Assembly: GCA_013297925.1 (NCBI GenBank)
Contig: JAAFJC010000003.1
Coordinates: 38,765-102,764 of the forward strand
Direction: 5' to 3'
Length of the DNA stretch: 64,000 nt
Source: Comamonadaceae bacterium
GTDB lineage: Bacteria > Pseudomonadota > Gammaproteobacteria > Burkholderiales > Burkholderiaceae_C
This document shows, piece after piece, positions 8,678 to 17,356 of the stretch (its first letter is position 1; the number at the start of each line of letters is the position of its first letter). The position numbers were made by a program, and so were the translations under genes. The notes beneath the pieces were generated by a model. That model was not told the DNA's origin. It saw only the letters and a program-made list of their open reading frames with translations, and did not search any database.

Positions 8678-10813
8678 TTACTGAAGCTGAATCAAAGCAG
8701 CTTGAAACTCCTCGGGTGTCGTGAGCCGCGCCATCGGCGGCAGCGCGGCCATCAGCCGGCGGCCGTAGCCCATTTGGGCCAGGCGGGTGTCGCCAATCAC
8801 CAAAATGCCGCGATCAGTCTCGCGCCTGATCAAGCGACCCGCGCCTTGTTTCAATGCGACTGCAGCTTCGGGCACAGAATAGTCAGAAAACGCGCTGCGG
8901 CCTTGGCTCTCTAGGCGCTGGCAGCGCGCTTCGACCAAAGGATCGCCCGGCGGGGGGAAAGGTAGTTTGTCGATGATCACGAGCTGCAAAGCCTCACCGG
9001 GAATATCAATGCCTTCCCAGAATGAAGCAGAAGCAACGAGCACGCAGCCTTTGCCGCCTTGCATGTTACCAATTCTGAATCGCTCAACGAGTTCGCGTTT
9101 CGAGAGCTGGCCTTGGACGAGCACATCCAGTTGACCATCCAGTTTTTCTTTCAAGCCCTCGCCAATCGCTTTGAGCGCGCGCAACGTAGTCGTTAGGACC
9201 ATAGTGCGCCCTTGGAGCTTGAGAGCACCTTGCAGCGCGAGCTTGGCCACCTCTTCGCTGTGGGCGGGATCATTGGGCTTGGGCAGGTGGCGCGGCACAT
9301 AGACGCTGGCTTGATTGGGATAATCAAATGGGCTTTGCGCCACCAAAATGCGCGCATCTTCGAGGCCACAGGGCTCGGTAAACCAGCTGAGCTTGGCATC
9401 GTCTCCCAGAGTGGCCGAAGTAAAAATCCAAGCGCGGCGGGAGGGCTCGGAGGGTATCGCATCTCGACTGGAAGGTGCGCCGCGCATCAAGGCCTCTTCA
9501 TCGTCCTCCTCGGGCATCCACTCTTGCCATTGGTCATCATGCTCAACGCGGCTTTCATCTTCAGGCGGAAAATCATTCACGCCCTGCCCCACATCGAGCT
9601 TGAGCAGCTTGGTGCGAATCGTCTGCGCAATATCCAGCGGCGCTTCCATCAGCGTGATTTGTGCGCCCACATCCAGCCAGCGCACTTGGCCTTTTTCGGG
9701 TTGCTGCAAAAAGCGCTTGGCGCGGCTGGCCATCTCTCGGGCGCGATCATGCAAGCGCACAAAATCTGGCGCGATCTCGCTGACCATATCCAGCGCTGCC
9801 ATGGCCATTTGCAGCGCGTCCTCTACTCGACTTAAACCTTCTGCCCAATCCTGCTCGTGCAGACCTTCAGGGGCGCTACCCGTCCAGCGCAGGCGCATGT
9901 CTTTGCTGTATTTGGTTTTCTCGCCCACCACGAGGCGCAAATCGCGCGCGGCCATCTCGCAGTCTCGCGCTAATTCCTGCCACTCGGCCAAGCCGCGAGC
10001 CAGCTGCAGGCCCGTGCCCAGCAAATCGCGGGTGAAATCCAGCATTTGCGATGTGCCCAAGGCTGCGCCTAGGAACTGCACGCCCGTTTCGTTGAGCTGA
10101 TGCGCCTCATCAAAAATCGCGATCCGCACGGTGGGCAACAACTCGGCCATGCCCGATTCGCGCACGGCCAGATCAGCAAAAAACAAATGATGATTCACCA
10201 CCACCACATCGGAGGCCAACGCCTGCTTGCGTGCCAGCATCACATGGCAGCTTTTGTAGCTCGGGCAAGTGGAGCCTAGGCAGTTTTCTCGTGACGAGGT
10301 AACGAGTGGAATGATGCTAGAGCGCTCATCCAAGCCAGGCAGTTCGGCCAAATCCCCGCTGCTCGTCGTCACCGCCCATTTTTCAATCTTTGCCAGCGCC
10401 AACAAAGCGCTACGCTCCACATGCTCTTGCCGCGCAAGCTTCATGCGATGGATGCAGAGATAGCTGCTGCGGCCTTTGAGTAATGCAGTGCGCGCAGGCA
10501 GGCCAAGCGCTTTGAGCAAACGCGGCAAATCACGTGAAAAAAGCTGATCTTGCAAGGCTTTCGTAGCGGTAGACACCATCACCCGCTCACCCGAGAGCAG
10601 CGCGGGCACCAGGTAAGCGAAGGTCTTGCCGACGCCTGTACCCGCCTCCACCACCAGTGCGCCGCCGCTCTCAATAGTTTGAGCCACGGCCTCGGCCATC
10701 TCGCGCTGTCCAGAGCGTTGCGCAAAGGCTTCTGTGGCCTGCCCTAGCAAAGAGCCATCGTCAAAATTAGCTGCCACAGCCTCGGTGAGACTGCGGTAAT
10801 TTCCCGCATTCAT
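8678..10813 (-). CDS. dinG: DinG/YoaA-type ATP-dependent DNA helicase (XPD-like)
   Basis: 711 residues of superfamily 2. Walker A is EAGTGVGKT (56-64), the DEAH box is at 235-238, and four cysteines between them (C120, C178, C183, C189) have the spacing of an XPD-type Fe-S cluster. The C-terminal part holds helicase motifs such as SFWEGIDIPG and QGAGRLIR. Such enzymes unwind DNA 5'-3' and act in repair; whether it is closer to E. coli DinG or YoaA cannot be settled by eye. It begins 19 bp after the DUF465 gene and probably shares its transcript. Confidence 0.9.
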   Translation of the reverse strand: MNAGNYRSLTEAVAANFDDGSLLGQATEAFAQRSGQREMAEAVAQTIESGGALVVEAGTGVGKTFAYLVPALLSGERVMVSTATKALQDQLFSRDLPRLLKALGLPARTALLKGRSSYLCIHRMKLARQEHVERSALLALAKIEKWAVTTSSGDLAELPGLDERSSIIPLVTSSRENCLGSTCPSYKSCHVMLARKQALASDVVVVNHHLFFADLAVRESGMAELLPTVRIAIFDEAHQLNETGVQFLGAALGTSQMLDFTRDLLGTGLQLARGLAEWQELARDCEMAARDLRLVVGEKTKYSKDMRLRWTGSAPEGLHEQDWAEGLSRVEDALQMAMAALDMVSEIAPDFVRLHDRAREMASRAKRFLQQPEKGQVRWLDVGAQITLMEAPLDIAQTIRTKLLKLDVGQGVNDFPPEDESRVEHDDQWQEWMPEEDDEEALMRGAPSSRDAIPSEPSRRAWIFTSATLGDDAKLSWFTEPCGLEDARILVAQSPFDYPNQASVYVPRHLPKPNDPAHSEEVAKLALQGALKLQGRTMVLTTTLRALKAIGEGLKEKLDGQLDVLVQGQLSKRELVERFRIGNMQGGKGCVLVASASFWEGIDIPGEALQLVIIDKLPFPPPGDPLVEARCQRLESQGRSAFSDYSVPEAAVALKQGAGRLIRRETDRGILVIGDTRLAQMGYGRRLMAALPPMARLTTPEEFQAALIQLQ

Positions 10814-10832
10814 GCTTTGCTTGCCCTCATCT

Positions 10833-11036
10833 TCAAGCGGGCTCTTTGCCGTCGATCTCGATTTCCAATCGCACGATTTGATCGCGCAAAGCCAGCCGGC
10901 GCTTCTTAAGGCGGCGCAGCATCAGCTCGTCCAAAGGCGTTTGCTCAGCCAGCCGGTCGATCATCGCATCCAGATCGGCATGCTCCATGCGTAGCTCGAT
11001 CAGGTGGCGGTCGGGGGAATGTAGGTTGGAATCCAA
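10833..11036 (-). CDS. YdcH/DUF465 family small protein
   Basis: 67 residues that are almost entirely helical and charged, with the DUF465 pattern of a dense helix (LIELRMEHADLDAMIDRL) followed by LKKRRLALRDQIVRLE. Likely a short cytoplasmic antiparallel coiled coil; function unknown. Met17 is a possible later start. It lies directly upstream of the helicase gene. Confidence 0.8.
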   Translation of the reverse strand: MDSNLHSPDRHLIELRMEHADLDAMIDRLAEQTPLDELMLRRLKKRRLALRDQIVRLEIEIDGKEPA

Positions 11037-11129
11037 AATCTATCTCAGTGCAACAACAGTTTGCGCCAATCTCAAGCTAAATACAGTTAAATGTACATCT
11101 GGCAGCAATTGCCCTGATAATAATGCCAC

Positions 11130-11957
11130 ATGTCTAACGGTTACAGAATCACAGCGTCCACAGGTATCCACAAAGGAGACCGCGATTATCAGCAAGATCA
11201 GATTGCGCTGCTCAATCATCCGCGCGTCAACGGTTGCATGCTGGGCGTGGTGGCTGATGGCATGGGCGGCAGAAGCGGCGGGCGCAAAGCATCGGATCAG
11301 GTCATGCTCACCGCGCAGCAGCTTTTCGAGCGCTATTCTCCCGAGCGAGACGATCCACCTTCTATGCTGCGCCAATTGGTAGAAGAAGCGCATTTGGTGA
11401 TCAAGCTCACGGCTATTTCCTCCGAGCAAGAGCCGCACAGTACTGTAGCCGCTTTTTTGATCAACCCGAACGGCGAATGCCACTGGGTGCATGCAGGCGA
11501 TTCACGGATTTATCATTATCACGGCAACAAAATGGTCAAGCGCACTTATGACCATTCCTATGTGCAGACCTTGGTCGAAAAAGGTGAGATCACCGAAGAA
11601 GAAGCCAATGTTCATCCGCAATCCAACATCTTGATGGGCTGCTTGGGCACGGAAGATGATCCACCCATGGATTTCCATTACATTCCCAGCCTTCGCCCTG
11701 GCGATGTCTTAATGTGCTGCTCGGATGGCGTATGGCATTATTTTTCGCCCACGGAGCTCGGCTCAGTGCTCTCGGCGCTCACACCCCGCGAATCCACGGA
11801 ATTCCTGATCGACAAAGCCCGCTCCCGCGCTCGCGGCACAGGTGACAATCTCTCCATTGCGGTGATCAAACTGGAGCCTTTGGTCGAAACGCGCGAATCT
11901 ATTGCGGGCAAGATCGAAATTCCTTCGATTCATTCCATCAAAACCGGCAAGGCCTGA
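11130..11957 (+). CDS. PP2C-family serine/threonine protein phosphatase
   Basis: 275 residues. Metal-binding motifs of PPM phosphatases are visible: GDRDYQQDQ near residue 13-21, VVADGMGG around 40-48, WVHAGDSRIYHY in the middle, and GDNLSIAVI near 245. This is the Stp1/PrpC type that dephosphorylates Ser/Thr in proteins using Mn/Mg. No partner kinase is nearby. No membrane segment. The gene is transcribed toward dinB and the two stop codons are only 2 bp apart. Confidence 0.92.
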   Translation: MSNGYRITASTGIHKGDRDYQQDQIALLNHPRVNGCMLGVVADGMGGRSGGRKASDQVMLTAQQLFERYSPERDDPPSMLRQLVEEAHLVIKLTAISSEQEPHSTVAAFLINPNGECHWVHAGDSRIYHYHGNKMVKRTYDHSYVQTLVEKGEITEEEANVHPQSNILMGCLGTEDDPPMDFHYIPSLRPGDVLMCCSDGVWHYFSPTELGSVLSALTPRESTEFLIDKARSRARGTGDNLSIAVIKLEPLVETRESIAGKIEIPSIHSIKTGKA

Positions 11958-11959
11958 GC

Positions 11960-13192
11960 TCAGAATAATTCTGGCTCTTTGTCATTCGCTTCGTTTTTTA
12001 TAGCGCCTTGCGCAGATTCCATGCCGGCGACTCGGCCTTTTTGCTCTAAATTCTTCTGAATCAGCTTGCCCACGCGCACACCGAGCAACCGAAAGCGCTG
12101 GCTCAAATCAATGCGCTTGAGCGCAAGGCCTGCCGTGCGGCGAATGATCTTGGGATCGTCTGTGGCAGCGCCAATCGTGATGTCACGCGTGGCGACTTTG
12201 AAATTGCCCCAGCGCAGCTTGATACCAATCGTGCGCCCCAGATAGCCTTTGCGCTGTAAATCGCGCGCCACACTTTCGCACAGCTCGGTGAACACTTCGC
12301 CCAGCTCTGCTTTATCGTGCACTGCATGCAGATCGCGCTCAAAGGTGGTTTCGCGGCTCATGCTCACAGGCTCGCTCTCGGTTTCTACTGCTCGATCATC
12401 CCTCCCCCAAGCGGCCTCGTGCATCCACGCACCGTAGCTTTTGCCGAAGCGCTCCACCAGAAAATGCCGCGCTTGCGCGGCAAGCTCGCCAATCGTTGAG
12501 ATGCCCAAAGCCTTGAGCTTTTCATCGGCCTTGGGCCCAATGCCATTGATCTTGCGCGCAGCCAGTGGCCAAATCTTCTCCTGCAAATCCGCTTCATAGA
12601 CGATGGAAATACCGTTCGGCTTATTGAACTCGCTGGCCATTTTGGCGAGCAATTTATTCGGCGCAACGCCGATCGAGCAGGTCAGCCCTGTGGCTTCAAA
12701 AATGCTTTTCTGAATCAGCCGCGCGAGCACCCGCCCGCCTTCGCGCTGCCCGCCCGGCACATCGGTGAAATCGATATACACCTCGTCCACGCCCCGGTTT
12801 TCCATAAGCGGAGCAATTTCTAAGATGATTTCTTTGAAGCGACGCGAAAAGCGCCGGTATTCCTCAAAATCCACAGGCAGCAAGACAGCTTGCGGGCAGA
12901 GCTTGGCCGCCTTCATCGTGCCCATCGCCGAGCCTACGCCGAAGCTACGGGCCACGTAATTCGCCGTGGTGAGCACGCCTCGGCCGGTGTAATCTTTCAG
13001 GCGAGGAAAAGCTTCTACCGGGATCTCATGCGTCTGTAATTCGCCTTGCGCTTGGCGCAGCTTCTCGCGAATCGCGCCGCCACCGCCCACCACCACCGGC
13101 TCTTTTTTGAGCTGAGGATAGCGCAGCAGCTCTACGGATGCGTAGAAGGCATCCATGTCGAGGTGGGCAATGCGGCGAATCGGCTCTGGCAT
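11960..13192 (-). CDS. dinB: DNA polymerase IV (DinB)
   Basis: A Y-family translesion polymerase of about 410 residues. The start is placed at the ATG 13190-13192 (MPEPIRRIAHLDMDAFYASVELL), because the 22 residues upstream in the open frame do not resemble the family. Catalytic motifs are HLDMDAFYAS, GVDEVYIDFTD and the SIGVAPNKLLAKMAS block; the little-finger domain begins near SMSRETTFERD. An insertion between VVVGG and GVLTTANYVARSFG is, as far as I recall, normal in Burkholderiales. The last ~25 residues are encoded by a copy of the dispersed repeat (11991-12050). No clear C-terminal QLxLF clamp motif; the tail ends in EPELF. Confidence 0.93.
   Translation of the reverse strand: MPEPIRRIAHLDMDAFYASVELLRYPQLKKEPVVVGGGGAIREKLRQAQGELQTHEIPVEAFPRLKDYTGRGVLTTANYVARSFGVGSAMGTMKAAKLCPQAVLLPVDFEEYRRFSRRFKEIILEIAPLMENRGVDEVYIDFTDVPGGQREGGRVLARLIQKSIFEATGLTCSIGVAPNKLLAKMASEFNKPNGISIVYEADLQEKIWPLAARKINGIGPKADEKLKALGISTIGELAAQARHFLVERFGKSYGAWMHEAAWGRDDRAVETESEPVSMSRETTFERDLHAVHDKAELGEVFTELCESVARDLQRKGYLGRTIGIKLRWGNFKVATRDITIGAATDDPKIIRRTAGLALKRIDLSQRFRLLGVRVGKLIQKNLEQKGRVAGMESAQGAIKNEANDKEPELF
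11991..12050 (+). repeat. Dispersed repeat, copy C, inside the 3' end of dinB
   Basis: tagcgccttgcgcagattcc then atgccggcga and a T-rich end, matching copies F and I. On the minus strand it encodes the DinB tail from about KNLEQKGRVAGMES to the last dozen residues. Confidence 0.7.
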
Positions 13193-13255
13193 GCTTTGAT
13201 TTTGCCTTGGTATCTTGCATTCAGCGGTATCGCTTAGCCCGCCATCATCGAGGCG

Positions 13256-13309
13256 CACCCACCTCCGTGAATGTCCTCCGCCGGCTGCGCCGTCTCCCCC
13301 TTTATTTCA
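13256..13309 (+). repeat. Pyrimidine-rich paired element, copy 1
   Basis: Shares cctccgtgaatgtcctccg and tccccctttatttc with the element at 34807-34869 (there cctccgcgaatgtcctccg). The middle part differs in sequence and length. No transposase is near. Confidence 0.65.
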
Positions 13310-13380
13310 CTTCAGTAGATGCACCACGCTGACGGCTACTATTTAGTCATTCCACACTATAAATCGACTCGTTTTGACAG

Positions 13381-13440
13381 TCTTTTAGCCATCTCGCCGG
13401 CATGGAACCTGCGAGAGTAGCTATTAAATTAATAGCAAAT
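13381..13440 (-). repeat. Dispersed repeat, copy D (reverse)
   Basis: Reverse orientation: ccatctcgccggcatggaac, then ctgcgagagtagc and the small palindrome ctattaaattaatag. It lies about 50 bp upstream of cysB. Confidence 0.75.
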
Positions 13441-13492
13441 CACATTACTTAAGAAAAGGCATAATAAACCCATTCTTTAGCTGTTTTTTGAT

Positions 13493-14434
13493 ATGAACCT
13501 CCACCAATTCCGCTTCGTGCAAGAAGCTGCGCGACGCAACCTCAATCTCACCGAAGCCGCCAAAGCGCTACACACCTCTCAGCCCGGCGTGTCTAAAGCC
13601 ATCATTGAATTTGAAGAAGAGCTGGGCATTGAAGTGTTTGCGCGGCATGGCAAGCGCCTCAAGCGCATCACCGAGCCCGGCGCGCAAGTGCTCAAAAGCA
13701 TCGACATCATCTTGCGCGAAGTGGGCAATTTAAAGCGCATTGGCGAGCAATACAGCCTGCAAGACAGCGGCACGCTCAGCATCGCCTCCACCCACACCCA
13801 AGCGCGCTACGTGCTCCCCGGCCCGATTGCCAAGCTGCGCGAGGCCTTCCCAAAGGTGAACATCAGCCTGCACCAAGGCTCGCCCGATCAAGTGGCCAAA
13901 ATGCTGATCGACGAAGTGGCCGAAATCGGCATCGCCACCGAGAGCTTGGCGGATTACGCCGAGCTCGTGACGCTCCCCTGCTACGAATGGCAACACGTGC
14001 TCGTGATGCCCCAAGATCACAAGCTCGCCAAGGTGAGCGAAGTCACCCTACAAGATTTAGCCAGCGAGCCGCTCGTGAGCTACCATCCCACTTTCACAGG
14101 CCGCACTAAGATAGATGCCGCATTCGCCGCTAAAAAACTAGAGCCCAGAATGGCGATTGAGGCCATCGACTCCGACGTGATCAAAACCTATGTGCGCGCT
14201 GGCCTGGGCGTCGGCATCGTGGCTGAGATGGCCGTCAACGCCGATCACGAGAAAGACCTCATCGTCAAACCCGCCGGCCACCTCTTCGGCAAAAACACCG
14301 CCAGAGTCGCCTTCAAACGCAGCGCGTATCTGCGCAACTTCATCTACACCTTCACCGAGCTCATCTCGCCGCGCTTAACCAGAGATTTGGTGAGCAAAGC
14401 GCTGTCAGGTTATAGCGATGATTTTTCTCTTTAG
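13493..14434 (+). CDS. cysB: LysR-type regulator CysB
   Basis: 313 residues. The opening MNLHQFRFVQEAARRNLNLT and the full-length similarity pattern are those of CysB/Cbl, the activator of cysteine biosynthesis and sulfate or sulfonate assimilation that responds to N-acetylserine. Helix-turn-helix at about 18-40 (LTEAAKALHTSQPGVSKAI), effector domain about 90-300 with the CysB-type THTQARYVLP and HQGSP strings. No sulfur genes lie next to it. A long hairpin repeat follows 18 bp after the stop and may end the transcript. Confidence 0.92.
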   Translation: MNLHQFRFVQEAARRNLNLTEAAKALHTSQPGVSKAIIEFEEELGIEVFARHGKRLKRITEPGAQVLKSIDIILREVGNLKRIGEQYSLQDSGTLSIASTHTQARYVLPGPIAKLREAFPKVNISLHQGSPDQVAKMLIDEVAEIGIATESLADYAELVTLPCYEWQHVLVMPQDHKLAKVSEVTLQDLASEPLVSYHPTFTGRTKIDAAFAAKKLEPRMAIEAIDSDVIKTYVRAGLGVGIVAEMAVNADHEKDLIVKPAGHLFGKNTARVAFKRSAYLRNFIYTFTELISPRLTRDLVSKALSGYSDDFSL

Positions 14435-14451
14435 TGATGAACTAGCCACCT

Positions 14452-14511
14452 CCGTTCGCCCTGAGCTTGTCGAAGGGCTCGCCAAGGCTTCGACAAGCTC
14501 AGCCCGAACGG
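14452..14511 (+). repeat. Long hairpin repeat (REP-like), copy 1
   Basis: ccgttcgccctgagcttgtc / gacaagctcagcccgaacgg form an almost perfect 25-bp stem with a short loop. It is the widespread 'ctgagcttgtcgaagg' repeat type. Related copies lie at 22653 and 38774. It probably stabilises or terminates cysB mRNA. Confidence 0.85.
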
Positions 14512-14555
14512 TCTTTAGTTTTTAGTTATCCTTGATCGTTTTCTGGTCTTCCAAA

Positions 14556-15719
14556 ATGCAAGTTTTAGAACGCACTCCAACTCTTCAAACCAAACTCCCC
14601 GCCGTCGGCACAACGATTTTCACCGTCATGTCGCAGCTCGCCTTCGACAAAGGCGCGGTGAATCTCGGTCAAGGCTTTCCTGATTTCGCATGTGATCCTG
14701 CTTTGGTCAACTTTGTTACCAGCGCCATGCAAAGCGGTCACAACCAATACCCGCCGATGACAGGCGTGCCAGCCCTGCGCAACGCCGTTGCTACAAAAAT
14801 AGAAGCACTTCACGCACGCAAATACTCGGCAGACACCGAAATCACCATCACAGCCGGTGCTACGCAAGCCATCATCACAGCCATTCTTGCCGTCGTGCGC
14901 GCAGGCGATGAAGTGATCGTGCTGGAGCCTTGCTACGACAGCTATGTGCCCAATATCGAGCTCGCAGGCGGCACAGTCGTGCGCGTGCCACTCACACCCA
15001 AAACCTTCCGCCCAGATTTCGACAAAATCTCCGCCGCGATCACCCCAAAAACCAAAGCCATCCTCATCAACAGCCCGCACAACCCCAGCGCCACGATCTG
15101 GAGCGAAGCGGAGATGCTGCGCCTGCAAGAGATCCTCGCGCCCACCGATATCTTGCTCATCAGCGATGAAGTCTACGAACACATGGTGTTTGACAGCGCG
15201 CAACACCAAAGTGCCGCCCGCTTCCCAGGCCTCGCCGCCCGCGCCTTCATCGTCAGCAGCTTCGGCAAGACCTATCACGTCACCGGCTGGAAAGTCGGCT
15301 ACGTGGCCGCACCAGCCAGCATGACGGCAGAATTCCGCAAAGTCCACCAATTCAACGTGTTCACGGTCAACACCCCTGTACAACACGCCCTCGCCGCCTA
15401 CATGGCCAACCCCGCCCCCTACCAAGAGCTCCCCGCCTTCTACCAACGCAAACGCGACCTCTTCTTGGATGGCATCAAAAAAACCCGCCTCAAACCTCTG
15501 CACACACAAGGCAGCTATTTCCAATGCGTCGATATCTCCGCCATCTCGGATTTAGGTGAAGCCGATTTCTGCAAATGGCTCACCACAGAAATCGGCGTAG
15601 CCGCCATCCCGCTCTCAGCCTTCTACGGCAATGGCTTTGATCAACGTGTGGTGCGGTTTTGCTTTGCGAAGAAGGATGAGACGCTACAGCTTGCGTTAGA
15701 TCGATTAGCTAAGCTTTAA
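14556..15719 (+). CDS. PLP-dependent aminotransferase, methionine aminotransferase (YbdL) type
   Basis: 387 residues from the ATG at 14556; a TTG 24 bp earlier would only add an unlikely tail. Fold-type I aminotransferase: the NLGQGFPDF opening, ITAGATQAI, NSPHNPS, DEVYEHMVF and the PLP lysine K238 in SSFGKTYHVTGWKVGY. The FPDF and YHVTGWK strings fit the YbdL/kynurenine aminotransferase group, which uses methionine and aromatic amino acids with 2-oxo acids. Cytoplasmic. The exact donor is not fixed by sequence. Confidence 0.88.
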   Translation: MQVLERTPTLQTKLPAVGTTIFTVMSQLAFDKGAVNLGQGFPDFACDPALVNFVTSAMQSGHNQYPPMTGVPALRNAVATKIEALHARKYSADTEITITAGATQAIITAILAVVRAGDEVIVLEPCYDSYVPNIELAGGTVVRVPLTPKTFRPDFDKISAAITPKTKAILINSPHNPSATIWSEAEMLRLQEILAPTDILLISDEVYEHMVFDSAQHQSAARFPGLAARAFIVSSFGKTYHVTGWKVGYVAAPASMTAEFRKVHQFNVFTVNTPVQHALAAYMANPAPYQELPAFYQRKRDLFLDGIKKTRLKPLHTQGSYFQCVDISAISDLGEADFCKWLTTEIGVAAIPLSAFYGNGFDQRVVRFCFAKKDETLQLALDRLAKL

Positions 15720-15765
15720 GTGCGTCTACTTCAAAATAGATGGCCTACAAACAGAAGCCCCAGAC

Positions 15766-16833
15766 ATGAGCGACGATAAACCCGTGCAACTCACACCTGC
15801 TCCGCAAGGCTATACCGATTTGCTCAGCGAGCTAAAGACAAAAATTCACGAGGCGCAACAGCGCGCCGCGCAGGCCGTTAACTTAGAGCTGGTTTCTTTG
15901 TATTGGAAGATAGGCCACACCATTTTGATTCGGCAAAGCGACCAAGGCTGGGGCTCAAAAGTAGTGGATCGCTTAGCGCATGATCTGCGCGCTGCCTTTC
16001 CCGATATGCAAGGTTTTTCGGTGCGCAACCTGAAATACATGCGAGCTTTTGCCCAAAGCTGGACTGATCTTCAGTTTGTGCAACAGCTGTTGCACAAATT
16101 GCCTTGGGGGCACAACTTGGTGCTGCTGGAAAAGCTGAGTACGCCAGAAGAGCGCCGCTGGTATGCCACCCAAGCCATAGAACATAACTGGTCTCGCAAT
16201 GTATTGACCATGCAAATTGAAACACGTTTGCTGAAGCGCAGCGGCAAAACGATCACTAATTTTGATCTCACATTGCCCAAGCCGCAATCGGATTTGGCAC
16301 GTGAATCGCTGAAGGACCCTTACCGCTTCGATTTCCTAGGCTTGACCGACGAAGCGCAGGAGCGCGAGATAGAAAATGCGTTGGTCAAGCATGTGACAGA
16401 GTTTTTACTGGAACTCGGCGCGGGCTTTGCCTTTGTAGGAAGACAGGTACTGTTGGATGTAGGCGGCGACGAATTCTTCATTGATCTACTGTTTTATCAC
16501 CTGAAGCTGCGCTGCTATGTGGTGGTTGAGCTCAAAGGCGGTAAATTCAAGCCCGAGCATCTGGGTCAACTGAGTTTTTACTTGACAGCGGTGGATCGGC
16601 AAGTCAAGCACGAAAGCGATGCACCCACCATCGGCCTGCTGCTTTGCAAAAGCAAAAATAAAGTGGTAGCGGAATATGCTTTGGGCGATAAAAATCAGCC
16701 GATGGGCGTGGCTGAATACAAACTCATGGAGTCTTTGCCCGCCGAGCTACAGACCAGTTTGCCGAGCATTGAGCAGATTGAACGTGAGCTCACGGGGATT
16801 GACGACAGCAATACCGACCAGAGCAATGAGTGA
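15766..16833 (+). CDS. DUF1016 (YhcG) protein with PDDEXK nuclease fold
   Basis: 355 residues. The N-terminal YhcG domain (about 15-150) contains LYWKIGHTI, GWGSKVVDRLAHDL and FSVRNLKYMRAF. The C-terminal domain (about 185-340) carries the nuclease-type core, D240 in FFIDLLFY and E255-x-K257 in VVVELKGGKF. Members occur sporadically in genomes, often near mobile or restriction-type genes, and are thought to act on DNA. No partner is adjacent here; the downstream DUF4279 gene is broken. Together the two look like a small accessory patch between housekeeping genes. Confidence 0.85.
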   Translation: MSDDKPVQLTPAPQGYTDLLSELKTKIHEAQQRAAQAVNLELVSLYWKIGHTILIRQSDQGWGSKVVDRLAHDLRAAFPDMQGFSVRNLKYMRAFAQSWTDLQFVQQLLHKLPWGHNLVLLEKLSTPEERRWYATQAIEHNWSRNVLTMQIETRLLKRSGKTITNFDLTLPKPQSDLARESLKDPYRFDFLGLTDEAQEREIENALVKHVTEFLLELGAGFAFVGRQVLLDVGGDEFFIDLLFYHLKLRCYVVVELKGGKFKPEHLGQLSFYLTAVDRQVKHESDAPTIGLLLCKSKNKVVAEYALGDKNQPMGVAEYKLMESLPAELQTSLPSIEQIERELTGIDDSNTDQSNE

Positions 16834-16897
16834 GATTAGACGCTTTTGCATTCATTTGATCGACTAACCAAGTTATAGAACCATTACTACCAATACT

Positions 16898-17332
16898 ATG
16901 CAGAATTTTTCGTACGCTATTAACCTTCGGATATGGCATCCGAATATTGATCCTGCAATCATTACTGCCAAGCTAGGGCTCAAGCCTATTGTTCAGAGTT
17001 AAGCGGGAAAGCCACGCACTACCCCTAAAGGACGTGAGCTTGGTGGCGTTTACTCCGAGAGCCACTGGAATGCTGATCCGTTTGAACGAGGCGAATATAA
17101 ATCTACTGAAGACTACGTCGAAGATGTGCTGATGAGCATAGTGGATTTGCTGAAACCGCATAGCGCTTTCCTACAACTTCTGAAGGCGCAAGGTGCAAGG
17201 CTCCATCTTCAGGTGAGCACACACAGCAATAAAAACTACGCTATTGTCTTCGACCCTGATTTGCTCACTGGTTGCGTAAACATTGGTCTATGCCTAGTCC
17301 ATGACACCTATCCTTACCAGCAAAACTGGTAG
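16898..17332 (+). pseudogene. DUF4279-like gene interrupted by one in-frame stop
   Basis: Reading from ATG 16898 gives a DUF4279-like start (NLRIWHPNIDPAIITAKLGL) and then a TAA at codon 35 (17000-17002). The same frame continues without another stop for 109 codons (AGKPRTTPKGRELGGVYSES onward) to TAG at 17330-17332. In intact relatives I recall a Trp-x-Ala-Gly-x-Pro-Arg segment at this point, so the stop falls on a conserved position. A sequencing error is possible. Restart at 17126 would give only a 68-residue tail. Composition is poorer in GC than the neighbours. Confidence 0.7.
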
Positions 17333-17356
17333 GCATCAATTTCTGCGGATCATCGT

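Larger units (their letters stand above)
13193..13492. other. 300-bp gene-free stretch between dinB and cysB
   Basis: No credible gene. It holds one copy of the pyrimidine-rich element (13256-13309), one reverse copy of the dispersed repeat (13381-13440), and AT-rich DNA just before cysB where a -10-like cataat lies at about 13460. Divergent promoters for dinB and cysB must lie here. Confidence 0.6.

Noticed and set aside
14791..14835. gctacaaaaatagaagcact and cgcacgcaaatactcggc in the aminotransferase gene as a repeat copy
   Set aside because: Similarity is patchy and lies in a conserved coding region; not enough to call.
14565..15524. Long open frame of 319 codons on the strand opposite the aminotransferase
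   Set aside because: Composition is that of a shadow frame (many Cys, Gly, His, Asp) and no family is recognised; the plus-strand gene is certain.
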